The translations under genes and the position numbers were made by a program. From Anaerolineae bacterium CG2_30_64_16 (GTDB taxonomy: Bacteria; Chloroflexota; Anaerolineae; CG2-30-64-16): a stretch of DNA of 19,986 bases. The stretch covers positions 1 to 19,986 of the forward strand of contig MNXL01000064.1 of assembly GCA_001871755.1 (NCBI GenBank), read 5' to 3'. Under the pieces are notes generated by a model. It made no database searches. It was not told the origin of the DNA and was given only the letters and a program-made list of their open reading frames with translations. Shown one piece after another: positions 7,628-13,817 of this stretch (its first letter is position 1; each line of letters starts with the position of its first letter).

Positions 7628-7728
7628 TGTCCCTCGCAGGGAAGGGAGAGATGCGGCGCCGGGGGTGATGGGAAAACGCGCGCCCCTCTCCGCGGCGGAG
7701 AGGGGTTGGGGAAGAGGTCGTGGTGTAG
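7628..7728. repeat. Palindromic GC-rich intergenic repeat inserted in the TOPRIM remnant
   Basis: This is a compact block with two nested palindromes: TCCCTCGCAGGGA at 7630-7642, and 11-bp perfect arms CCCCTCTCCGC / GCGGAGAGGGG at 7683-7705 with one base between. A GGTTGGGGAAGAGG tail follows. It resembles the CCCTCTCC-type dispersed repeats common in high-GC bacterial genomes. Its left edge coincides with the end of protein similarity in the truncated gene. The exact limits are uncertain. Confidence 0.65.
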
Positions 7729-7817
7729 CCGATCGGGATGGATTGTGGTAAAATGGTTGTGTCGTGTGTGGGAGATCAGTTGGGGTTCGTGGCGGTACAC
7801 GGCCGGGAGGAGTCGGT

Positions 7818-8981
7818 ATGGCACGTGGGACGGGCAAGCCATTGCACCTTACAGGGGTGCAACTGGAAAACTGGCGGAACTTCGCGCAGGTTGACGTGGG
7901 TTTGCAGCGCCGCGTCTTCCTGGTTGGCCCCAACGCATCGGGCAAGTCCAATTTTCTGGACGTGTTCCGTTTTCTCCACGACGTTGTCGCTGTCGGCGGC
8001 GGTTTTCAAGAGGCCGTGCGCAAACGCGGCGGCGTCTCCAAACTCAGGAGCTTGTCTGCGCGTCGCTACCCTGATGTGGCAGTACACGTCAGCATCGGAA
8101 ATGATGAAACCCCGACCGCCTGGGAGTACGAACTTCGCTTCACGCAGGATAACAGACAGCGCCCGATCATCAAACGGGAATGGGTCGCCCGAGGCGGCCG
8201 GGAGATCATGTGTCGGCCCGACGACAAGGACGAAACGGATCCGGAGCGGCTGACTCAGACCTACCTGGAGCAGGTGAATGCCAACCAGGAATTCCGTGAC
8301 GTGGCCGATTTCCTCGCCACCGTGCGCTACCTGCACATCGTCCCGCAACTGGTGAGAGAGCCGGATCGTTCGGTGGGCCGGAGCAACGATCCGTTCGGCG
8401 GCGACTTCCTGGAGCAGGTTGCGCGCACCTCCGAAAAAACGCAAAAGGCGAGGCTCCGGCGCATCTCAGATGCGCTGCGGGTAGCCGTACCACAGTTGAA
8501 GGAGCTCGAACTTTGGCGCGACCCGGCGCGCGGCACACCCCATTTGCGCGGCAAGTACGAGCATTGGCGACCGCAAGGCGCGTGGCAGACCGAGGAGCAG
8601 TTCTCGGACGGAACGCTGCGTCTGATCGGCTTGCTCTGGGCTGTACTGGATGGCTCCGGCCCATTACTGCTGGAAGAGCCCGAATTGTCCTTGCATCCCG
8701 AAGTAGTTCGCTATGTGCCGCAGATGTTCGCCCGTACCCAGCGCCGTACCGGCCGGCAGATCCTCGTAAGCACACATGCGACGGACCTGTTGCGTGACGA
8801 AGGCATCGGCCTTGACGAGGTTCTTCTCCTGTTGCCAGGGGTCGAAGGCACAGAGATGCGACCTGCGGGTGACTTTGCAGAGGTGCGTGCCCTCCTGGAG
8901 GGCGGATCGAGTCTCGCCGAAGCCGTGATACCACTGACGCGGCCCATGAAGGTCGAGCAGCTCTCGTTCTTTGGGGATTGA
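7818..8981 (+). CDS. AAA ATPase (SMC/RecF/OLD-like), intact second module
   Basis: This is a complete 387-residue P-loop ATPase of the ABC/SMC-like class found in OLD, Gabija and PARIS-type defence proteins. Walker A is GPNASGKS at 37-44 after LHLTGVQLENWRNF. An ABC-signature-like FSDGTLRLIGLL lies near 262-273. Walker B is PLLLEEPELSLHPE with catalytic E286/E287, and the H-loop is STHATDLL with H320. The ATG at 7818-7820 is chosen over an earlier in-frame start because GGGAGGAG (7805-7812) precedes it by 5 bases. No TOPRIM domain is fused; the next gene supplies one. The stop falls 5 bp before the next ATG, so the two are translated as a unit. A role in sensing phage or DNA ends is inference from the architecture. 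Confidence 0.9.
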   Translation: MARGTGKPLHLTGVQLENWRNFAQVDVGLQRRVFLVGPNASGKSNFLDVFRFLHDVVAVGGGFQEAVRKRGGVSKLRSLSARRYPDVAVHVSIGNDETPTAWEYELRFTQDNRQRPIIKREWVARGGREIMCRPDDKDETDPERLTQTYLEQVNANQEFRDVADFLATVRYLHIVPQLVREPDRSVGRSNDPFGGDFLEQVARTSEKTQKARLRRISDALRVAVPQLKELELWRDPARGTPHLRGKYEHWRPQGAWQTEEQFSDGTLRLIGLLWAVLDGSGPLLLEEPELSLHPEVVRYVPQMFARTQRRTGRQILVSTHATDLLRDEGIGLDEVLLLLPGVEGTEMRPAGDFAEVRALLEGGSSLAEAVIPLTRPMKVEQLSFFGD

Positions 8982-8986
8982 GATCG

Positions 8987-9595
8987 ATGATCGCTCCTGA
9001 CACCGTCATCCTGGCTGCTGTGGAAGGCCCCATCGACGAAGCAGTTCTGCGGCGTTTGGCTCAACACGTGGGGACAGACCTGAGATCTGTCTTTGGAAAA
9101 CAGGGTAAGCCCTCGGTCCTTCGATCTCTCCACGGGTACAATCTTGCTGCCCATCGCCCGCCTCTCTGGGTGGTTCTCGTGGATCTTGACCGAGATGCCG
9201 ACTGTGCGCCTTTGGTGGTGTCGCAATGGCTACCCGATCCGGCGCCCTATATGTGCTTCCGGGTGGCCGTCAGGGCAGTGGAAGCCTGGTTGCTGGCCGA
9301 TCGCGAACAGATAGCACGGTTTCTGAGCATCCCGGTCAGCCAGATCCCCACAGACCCCGAATCGTTGGCGGATCCCAAGCGCACGCTGGTTGATCTGGCG
9401 GGTCGCTCCCGTCGTCGCGCCATTCGACAAGACATGGTGCCGCGTCCCGCCAGTGGTCGGGCCGTTGGTCCGGCCTATGCTTCGCGAATCATCGAGTTCG
9501 TGCACGGGGACTGGCGCCCGGAGTCTGCCATGACACGTGCCGACAGTCTGCGGCGGTCCATCCTGTGTTTGAATCGCCTACTCTCGAGACTCTGA
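8987..9595 (+). CDS. TOPRIM-like (DUF4276-type) protein paired with the AAA ATPase
   Basis: This 202-residue protein probably has a TOPRIM fold, as in the nuclease partners of OLD-type ATPases. The conserved acidic residues are visible: E13 in AAVEGPIDEAV and a DxD at D66/D68 in VVLVDLDRD, with a later AVEAWLLAD motif (E99, W101) seen in DUF4276-style proteins. A basic C-terminal half (RSRRRAIRQ) could contact nucleic acid. The start is ATG 8987; a TTG at 8978 that overlaps the ATPase stop is a possible alternative. Tight coupling to the ATPase gene suggests a two-protein complex, with the ATPase as sensor and this protein as effector. No downstream gene follows for about 760 bp. Function as nuclease is inferred from the fold, not shown. 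Confidence 0.75.
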   Translation: MIAPDTVILAAVEGPIDEAVLRRLAQHVGTDLRSVFGKQGKPSVLRSLHGYNLAAHRPPLWVVLVDLDRDADCAPLVVSQWLPDPAPYMCFRVAVRAVEAWLLADREQIARFLSIPVSQIPTDPESLADPKRTLVDLAGRSRRRAIRQDMVPRPASGRAVGPAYASRIIEFVHGDWRPESAMTRADSLRRSILCLNRLLSRL

Positions 9596-9667
9596 ACATT
9601 CGGGTAAGAGACGCAGTTCGAGAGGAGTAGACCGCCTCGCAACCGGCCCGAACCGGTTCGCCGCCAA

Positions 9668-9697
9668 TTGACAACCCACCCCCCGTCGTGGTATCCT
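9668..9697 (+). promoter_or_regulatory. Possible upstream promoter (TTGACA / TATCCT)
   Basis: A perfect -35 TTGACA (9668-9673) is followed after 18 bp by TATCCT (9692-9697). Transcription would start near 9704, about 160 bp before the T-box leader, and would cross the palindromes at 9713-9833. It may be an additional aspS promoter. Confidence 0.35.
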
Positions 9698-9712
9698 CCG
9701 GCGCACACGTGC

Positions 9713-9744
9713 AGAAACCAGCTTCTCCGAGAAACCTGGTTTCT
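9713..9744. repeat. Small inverted repeat (AGAAACCAG / CTGGTTTCT)
   Basis: Perfect 9-bp arms at 9713-9721 and 9736-9744 enclose 14 bases, with an extra GAGAAACC half-copy in the loop. It looks like a member of a dispersed GAAACC...GGTTTC palindrome family. Confidence 0.65.
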
Positions 9745-9776
9745 ATACTAAACGCACGCTGGAATTTCAACGCGCG

Positions 9777-9833
9777 TCATTCCCGCGAACGCGGGAATCC
9801 AGAAGCCTGGTTCCCGCGTTCGCGGGTGTGACT
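9777..9833. repeat. Nested GC palindrome repeat (TTCCCGCGAACGCGGGAA type)
   Basis: Two copies of a palindromic block, 9779-9798 (ATTCCCGCG-AA-CGCGGGAAT) and the related TTCCCGCGTTCGCGGG at 9811-9826, face each other as a larger inverted repeat with about 20 of 22 matching positions. This is the form of a REP-like or MITE-like intergenic element found in many bacteria. Confidence 0.75.
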
Positions 9834-9861
9834 TGGAAAACTGACGTGCGCTCAGTATATC
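9833..9861 (+). promoter_or_regulatory. Predicted aspS promoter
   Basis: TTGGAA (9833-9838) and TATATC (9856-9861) are separated by 17 bp. The expected transcript start near 9868 falls just before the first stem of the T-box leader, which makes this the better placed of the two candidate aspS promoters. Confidence 0.5.
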
Positions 9862-9867
9862 ACCCGA

Positions 9868-10168
9868 TAGCCAACAGCCGTGATGGAGAGAGTACGGGGA
9901 CGGACGCAGTTCAGAGAGCGGCTGGTCGCTGGGAAGGCCGCCTGCGCCCCCTCGGAAAGACACTCCGGAGCTGCCCGGTCGAGCCCGATGAATCGGGGGT
10001 AGGCCAGGGCCGGCGCCTCCCGTTACCAGGCAGGTCGAAGTTGACCATGTGAGGCCGGGGCCGTGAGGTCCCGGCAAACCAAGGTGGCACCGCGGGCGCG
10101 CTCCCCGTCCTTGGACTGTGTCTCGTTCTCGGACGAGGCCGTGTCCCTGGACGGGGGAGCGCGTTTTT
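9868..10168 (+). promoter_or_regulatory. T-box riboswitch, aspartate specifier (GAC), controlling aspS
   Basis: The leader senses uncharged tRNA-Asp and opens the terminator ahead of aspS. Visible elements come in canonical order. An AGAGAG bulge segment is at 9913-9918, followed by a GGTCGCTGGGAAGGCC-like distal stem I region. The specifier region GGAAA-GAC-ACTCCGGAG has the GAC Asp codon at 9959-9961 followed by A. The T-box sequence AAGGTGGCACCGCGGG is at 10081-10096, and a terminator follows at 10097-10168. The specifier codon matches the downstream synthetase, which supports the call independently. Stem I limits and the antiterminator pairing were not folded. Confidence 0.88.
10097..10168 (+). 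terminator. Intrinsic terminator of the aspS T-box leader
   Basis: The 5' arm CGCGCTCCCCGTCC (10097-10110) pairs with GGACGGGGGAGCGCG (10149-10163), with one bulged base, and five T follow (10164-10168). The arm begins right after the T-box sequence, as expected for the OFF structure. The long apical part contains a second small stem (TCTCGTTCTCGGACGAG area). Confidence 0.85.
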
Positions 10169-10227
10169 GTCGCCAGGGCCAAGCATCGATCCGGGAATCA
10201 GAAGTCACAGAATCGGGGCACGGTCAG

Positions 10228-10276
10228 GAGAGCACATCGTGAGCGGCTCTTCAGAGCTTGTCGAACGGCGGCCCCA
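10228..10276 (+). repeat. Partial copy of a dispersed element (TCGAACGGCGGCC type)
   Basis: CATCGTGAG, then TCGAACGGCGGCC and CAGC occur here in the same order as in the leader of the GH31 operon near 16715-16744. This points to a shared dispersed sequence. It lies between the T-box terminator and the heptamer array. Confidence 0.45.
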
Positions 10277-10294
10277 GCATCATTCGGACGGTCG

Positions 10295-10343
10295 CCTGAC
10301 TCCTGTCTCCTGATCCCTGCCTCCTGACCCCTGGTCCCTGACT
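10295..10343. repeat. Seven-copy 7-bp tandem array directly upstream of the aspS ribosome binding site
   Basis: Seven heptamers of the form CCTGNNT/C (CCTGACT, CCTGTCT, CCTGATC, CCTGCCT, CCTGACC, CCTGGTC, CCTGACT) end 3 bases before the GGAGGT at 10347-10352. The array therefore forms the last part of the aspS leader after the T-box terminator. Confidence 0.9.
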
Positions 10344-10358
10344 ACCGGAGGTTGCCAC

Positions 10359-11666
10359 ATGGAAAGAATCTACACCCCTGAGGTCGCGCATCACGTCGGC
10401 GAGCGGGTGCGCGTCGCGGGCTCGCTGCACACGCTGCGCCGGCTGGGCGGCATCAATTTTCTGGTGCTGCGCGACGCCCGCGGCACGGTCCAGGTCGTGG
10501 TCGACACGGCCGAGGCGCTGGCCAGCCTGGAAAGCCTGCTGCCGGAGACGGTGCTGGCGGTCGAGGGGCTCGTCGTCGCGGAGCCGCAGGCGCCCGGCGG
10601 GATCGAGATCCGTGCCCCGCGCTTCGAAATCCTGTCACCCGTGCGCGCCGCGCTGCCGTTCAGCCTGAACAAGCCGGCGCTCAAGGCCAGTCTGCCCGTG
10701 TTCCTGGATCACGCGGTGGTCGGCCTGCGCCACGTCCAGAGGCGCGGCCTGTTCCGCCTCTCGGCCGGCATCATGGCCGGGTTCCGCGCCACGCTAGATG
10801 GGCTCGGCTTCACCGAGATCCAGACCCCCAAGCTGGTCGCGTCGGCCACCGAGAGCGGCGCCAACGTGTTCGCGGTGGACTACTTCGGCCAGCGCGCCTA
10901 CCTGGCCCAAAGCCCGCAGTTCTACAAGCAGATCATGGTGGGGGTGTTCGAGCGGGTTTACGAGGTAGGGCCGGTGTTCCGCGCGGAGCCGCACGACACG
11001 GTGCGCCACATCAACGAGTACGTCAGCCTGGACGCGGAGTTCGGCTTCATCCGCGACCACCGGGACGTGATGGCGGTGGCCTCGGCCGTGATGCGGGGCA
11101 TCCTGGCGTACCTCCAGGCGCACTACGCGGCCGAGCTGGAGACGCTGGGCGTGACCGCGCTGCCGGTCGCGCCGGCCGAGTTCCCGGCCATCTACTTCCC
11201 GGACGCGCAGGAGCTGATCTTACAGCGCTGGGGCGAGGACTGCCGCGGCGAGCCGGACCTGGCGCCGCAGCACGAGCGCTGGCTGGGCGAGTGGGCCAGG
11301 ACCGAATTCGGCAGCGACTTCCTGTTCGTCACCGGCTACCCGATGGGCAAGCGGCCGTTCTACACCCACCCGAACCCGGCCGACCCGGCCTACTCCAACT
11401 CGTTCGACCTGCTCTTCCGCGGCACCGAGCTGGTCACCGGCGGCCAGCGGTTACACCTGTACCAGGACTACCTGGACGCGCTGGCCCGGCAGGGCGTCAC
11501 CGACCTGAAGCCGTTCGAGACCTATCTGGAGGCGTTCAAGTTCGGCATGCCACCCCACGGCGGCTTCGCCATCGGCCTGGAGCGCTTCGTCATGCAACTG
11601 CTGGGGCTGGACAACATCCGCCTGGGTACGCTGTTTCCGCGGGATTTGAGCCGGCTTGCTCCGTAA
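10359..11666 (+). CDS. aspS: Aspartyl-tRNA synthetase, archaeal/non-discriminating-like short form
   Basis: This class IIb enzyme charges tRNA-Asp. At 435 residues it is the short archaeal/eukaryal-type AspRS without the GAD insertion of the usual bacterial enzyme (about 590 residues). An OB-fold anticodon-binding domain covers about residues 1-105 (GERVRVAGSLHTLRRLGGINFLVLRDARG). The catalytic core follows, with motif 2 FRAEPHDTVRHINEYVSLDAEF and motif 3 GGFAIGLERFVMQLLGLDNIR. Enzymes of this type are often non-discriminating and work with the GatCAB amidotransferase to make Asn-tRNA; whether this one is cannot be decided here. The ATG start has GGAGGT 6 bases upstream. Expression should be controlled by the T-box leader with GAC specifier, which independently supports Asp specificity. 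Confidence 0.95.
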   Translation: MERIYTPEVAHHVGERVRVAGSLHTLRRLGGINFLVLRDARGTVQVVVDTAEALASLESLLPETVLAVEGLVVAEPQAPGGIEIRAPRFEILSPVRAALPFSLNKPALKASLPVFLDHAVVGLRHVQRRGLFRLSAGIMAGFRATLDGLGFTEIQTPKLVASATESGANVFAVDYFGQRAYLAQSPQFYKQIMVGVFERVYEVGPVFRAEPHDTVRHINEYVSLDAEFGFIRDHRDVMAVASAVMRGILAYLQAHYAAELETLGVTALPVAPAEFPAIYFPDAQELILQRWGEDCRGEPDLAPQHERWLGEWARTEFGSDFLFVTGYPMGKRPFYTHPNPADPAYSNSFDLLFRGTELVTGGQRLHLYQDYLDALARQGVTDLKPFETYLEAFKFGMPPHGGFAIGLERFVMQLLGLDNIRLGTLFPRDLSRLAP

Positions 11667-11687
11667 CTGGTACATTGATACATGGTA

Positions 11688-11810
11688 CATTGGTAGATTG
11701 GGCGCTCTTCCCCGGCGAGCCGCCAACCCACCAATCTACCAATTTACCAATCTACCAATCTACCAATTTACCAATCTACCAATCTACCAATCTACCATTC
11801 CACCAGGCAA
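11688..11810. repeat. 8-bp tandem array and inverted half-copy before the rluA-rlmI fusion
   Basis: Eleven octamers (consensus CCAATCTA or CCAATTTA; the first and last two degenerate) run from 11723 to 11810, so that the next two bases plus the initiator read CC-ATG in phase with the array. A short opposite-oriented part (ATTGGTAGATTGG, about 11690-11702) can pair with 11731-11743 to give a 13-bp stem. The same unit occurs upstream of dnaN. Confidence 0.9.
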
Positions 11811-11812
11811 CC

Positions 11813-13522
11813 ATGCGCATCCCCATCCTCTACCACGACCCTGACATCATCGTCGTCGACAAGCCGGTCGGCGTGCCTACCCATGCACCGGACCCGGGCG
11901 ATCCCTACCCCGGCGACGCGCTGCGGATCGTCCAGGCGCAGGTCGGGCTGGACTACCTGGGGATGCACCAGCGGCTGGACGCGGACACCTCCGGCGTGCT
12001 GCTGTTTGCGGCGCGGCGGGAGGCGAACCCCGCGCTGGCCGCGGCGTTCGAGGGCCGCGAGGTGCGCAAGGTCTACCTGGCGCTGGTGCACGGTGCGCCA
12101 CGGCCGGCGCAAGGGGCGATCGACGCGCCGATCGTCCGGGATCGCGGCGGCCGCTACCGGGTCACGGCGCCGGGGGAGCGGCAGGGCAAGCCCGCGGCCA
12201 CCCGCTACCGGCTGCTGGAGACCTCCCCCGACCGGCGCTACAGTCTGCTGGAGATCATCCCGGAGACCGGCCGCAGCCACCAAATTCGCGTCCACCTGGC
12301 CCACATCGGCCTGCCCGTGGTTGGTGACCTGCTCTACGGGCCGGCCGATCGGCCCGCACCGCGCCTTTGTCTCCACGCCTACCAACTGACCCTGCCGCAT
12401 CCGACCACGGGCGAGACGGTCACCTTTACCGCGCCGCGGCCCACACTCTTTGCGGGGTTGGGGTCCGGGCTGCCCGGGGTCCAGTTGGCCGGTACGGGAA
12501 CCCACGTCCGGGGCGCGGTTCGCCAGCCCGACGCGCTGCGAGAGCTGCTCCGGCTGGCGGTCGAGCGCCGCGCGCCCCTGGCGACCGACCCCGCGACGAC
12601 CATCTACCGGCTGGTCAACGCCGCGGCCGACGGGCTGCCCGGCCTGACCGTCGATCGCTACGGCGACGCGCTGGTAGCCAGCCTCTACGACGACGATGAC
12701 CGGCTCCCGCCCCGCCCGATGCCCGAGCCGTTGATCGCGTTGCTCGCGGAGACGGCGGAGACGATCGGGGCGCGTGCGCTCTACGTCAAGTATCGGCCCA
12801 AAGAGGCGGGTCGCATCGCCGAGGACCAAGTGGAGATGTTGGCGCCGCCCAAGCCGGTCTGGGGGCCGGACCTGGGGGAGTTCGTCGCGGTCGAGGCGGG
12901 GCTGGCCTATCTGATCCGCCCCGGTGAGGGGCTGAGCGTGGGCCTGTTCGGCGACATGCGCGAGGGTCGGGCGCGGGTGCGGGCCTGGGCGGATGGCCGT
13001 CGCGTACTGAACTGCTTTGCGTACACCTGCGGCTTCGGCGTGGCCGCGGCCGCCGGCGGGGCGATCCGTGTCCTCAACCTCGATCTCTCTAAGCCCGCGC
13101 TGGCATGGGGCCAGAAGAACTATCGCGCCAACGGATTCGAGCCGGACCCGTACGATTTCGTCTACGGCGACGTTTTCGACTGGCTGGCGCGGCTGGCCAA
13201 ACGCGGCGACCGCTTCGAGCTGGTGATCCTGGACCCGCCCGGCTTCTCCCGGACCAGGCGCCGGCGTTTCAGCGCGGCGCGCGACTACGGCGAGTTGGCC
13301 GTGCTGGCCGCAGGTTGCACTGCGGCGGACGGGCTGCTGCTGGCGTGCTGCAACGTCGCGGAGCTGCCGTGGCCGCGCTTCCGGGATCAGGTGCTGGCGG
13401 GCCTGGCCGGGGTCGGCCGGGCCGCGGAGGTCGCCGGCGTCTACCACGAGCCGGCCGTGGACTTCCCGGCGCCGGCCGGTACGGAGCCGTATCTCAAGAT
13501 GTTGCTGCTGCGGTTGGGGTGA
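11813..13522 (+). CDS. Fusion: RluA-family pseudouridine synthase + RlmI-like SAM methyltransferase
   Basis: This 569-residue protein joins two RNA-modification enzymes. Residues 1 to about 212 are an RluA-type pseudouridine synthase: LYHDPDIIVVDKPVGVPTHA, the catalytic motif HQRLDADTSG with D56, and ETGRSHQIRVHLAHIGLPVVGD. A linker at about 213-236 leads to an RlmI-like (COG1092) class I methyltransferase with an N-terminal RNA-binding-like part (VNAAADGLPGLTVDRYGD). That part is followed by SAM motif I RVLNCFAYTCGFGVAA, an acidic NLDLSKPALAWGQKNYRANG, and DPPGF at 474-478 with a later ACC cysteine pair. The start is ATG 11813, the first codon of the conserved domain. No strong Shine-Dalgarno is present, because an octamer array runs right up to the start. 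aspS ends 146 bp upstream. The target nucleotides cannot be told from sequence. Confidence 0.9.
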   Translation: MRIPILYHDPDIIVVDKPVGVPTHAPDPGDPYPGDALRIVQAQVGLDYLGMHQRLDADTSGVLLFAARREANPALAAAFEGREVRKVYLALVHGAPRPAQGAIDAPIVRDRGGRYRVTAPGERQGKPAATRYRLLETSPDRRYSLLEIIPETGRSHQIRVHLAHIGLPVVGDLLYGPADRPAPRLCLHAYQLTLPHPTTGETVTFTAPRPTLFAGLGSGLPGVQLAGTGTHVRGAVRQPDALRELLRLAVERRAPLATDPATTIYRLVNAAADGLPGLTVDRYGDALVASLYDDDDRLPPRPMPEPLIALLAETAETIGARALYVKYRPKEAGRIAEDQVEMLAPPKPVWGPDLGEFVAVEAGLAYLIRPGEGLSVGLFGDMREGRARVRAWADGRRVLNCFAYTCGFGVAAAAGGAIRVLNLDLSKPALAWGQKNYRANGFEPDPYDFVYGDVFDWLARLAKRGDRFELVILDPPGFSRTRRRRFSAARDYGELAVLAAGCTAADGLLLACCNVAELPWPRFRDQVLAGLAGVGRAAEVAGVYHEPAVDFPAPAGTEPYLKMLLLRLG

Positions 13523-13620
13523 GTGTAGAGCCGACGAGCTCTGATCTGAAAATGGATTTTCATGCTTGGTGGTGAGATTTATCTCATGGCGACTTCTCAA
13601 TTTGGAGGGGCAGCTCTGTC

Positions 13621-13655
13621 AAGTGCCTGGCACTTTTCGGAAGTGCCAGGCACTT
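13621..13655. repeat. Perfect inverted repeat of AAGTGCCTGGCACTT, possible bidirectional terminator
   Basis: Arms of 15 bp (13621-13635 and 13641-13655) are exact reverse complements with a 5-base loop. Each arm is itself almost palindromic, and each is followed by TT or TTTT. It lies between convergent genes (rluA-rlmI fusion and fabH), where a shared terminator would be expected, but the T-run is short. Confidence 0.8.
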
Positions 13656-13657
13656 TT

Positions 13658-13682
13658 CCCCAGATTATTGAGAGGATACGTT
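13658..13682 (+). repeat. Dispersed repeat copy (ATTGAGA family), copy 2
   Basis: CCCCAGATTATTGAGAGG then ATACGTT matches the first 25 bases of the window (allowing a few substitutions) and the copy at 16745. It directly follows the AAGTGCC inverted repeat and is followed by CCAACCTG-like short repeats. Confidence 0.65.
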
Positions 13683-13733
13683 CCCTCAACCTGCCAACCT
13701 GATGACCTGGCAACGTGCCAGCGAGCTAAGTTA

Positions 13734-13814
13734 GTTCCAGAAAAATATTCATCCCAGAACCTCCTGAGATTCCCAGGAAAATCGGCGATCTTGGGACATC
13801 TATTTTTCTGGAAC
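13734..13814. mobile_element. MITE-like 81-bp element with perfect 14-bp terminal inverted repeats
   Basis: GTTCCAGAAAAATA at 13734-13747 and its exact reverse complement at 13801-13814 bound an 81 bp, comparatively AT-rich segment with no open frame. No clear target-site duplication is seen. The right end lies 3 bp from the fabH stop codon (13818-13820 on the minus strand). It could be a non-autonomous element or a long-looped terminator hairpin. Confidence 0.55.
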
Positions 13815-13817
13815 GGC

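Noticed and set aside
7628..7894. Downstream part of the open frame starting at 7460 as a real protein tail
   Set aside because: It is encoded by a palindromic repeat and then overlaps the start of the second ATPase in another frame.
10118..10327. Small open frame between the T-box and aspS
   Set aside because: It lies across the terminator hairpin and the heptamer array, with no ribosome binding site.
11792..13600. 602-codon minus-strand open frame opposite the rluA-rlmI fusion
   Set aside because: The translation has no recognisable domain and is a shadow of the high-GC coding strand; the plus-strand protein has two clear catalytic domains.
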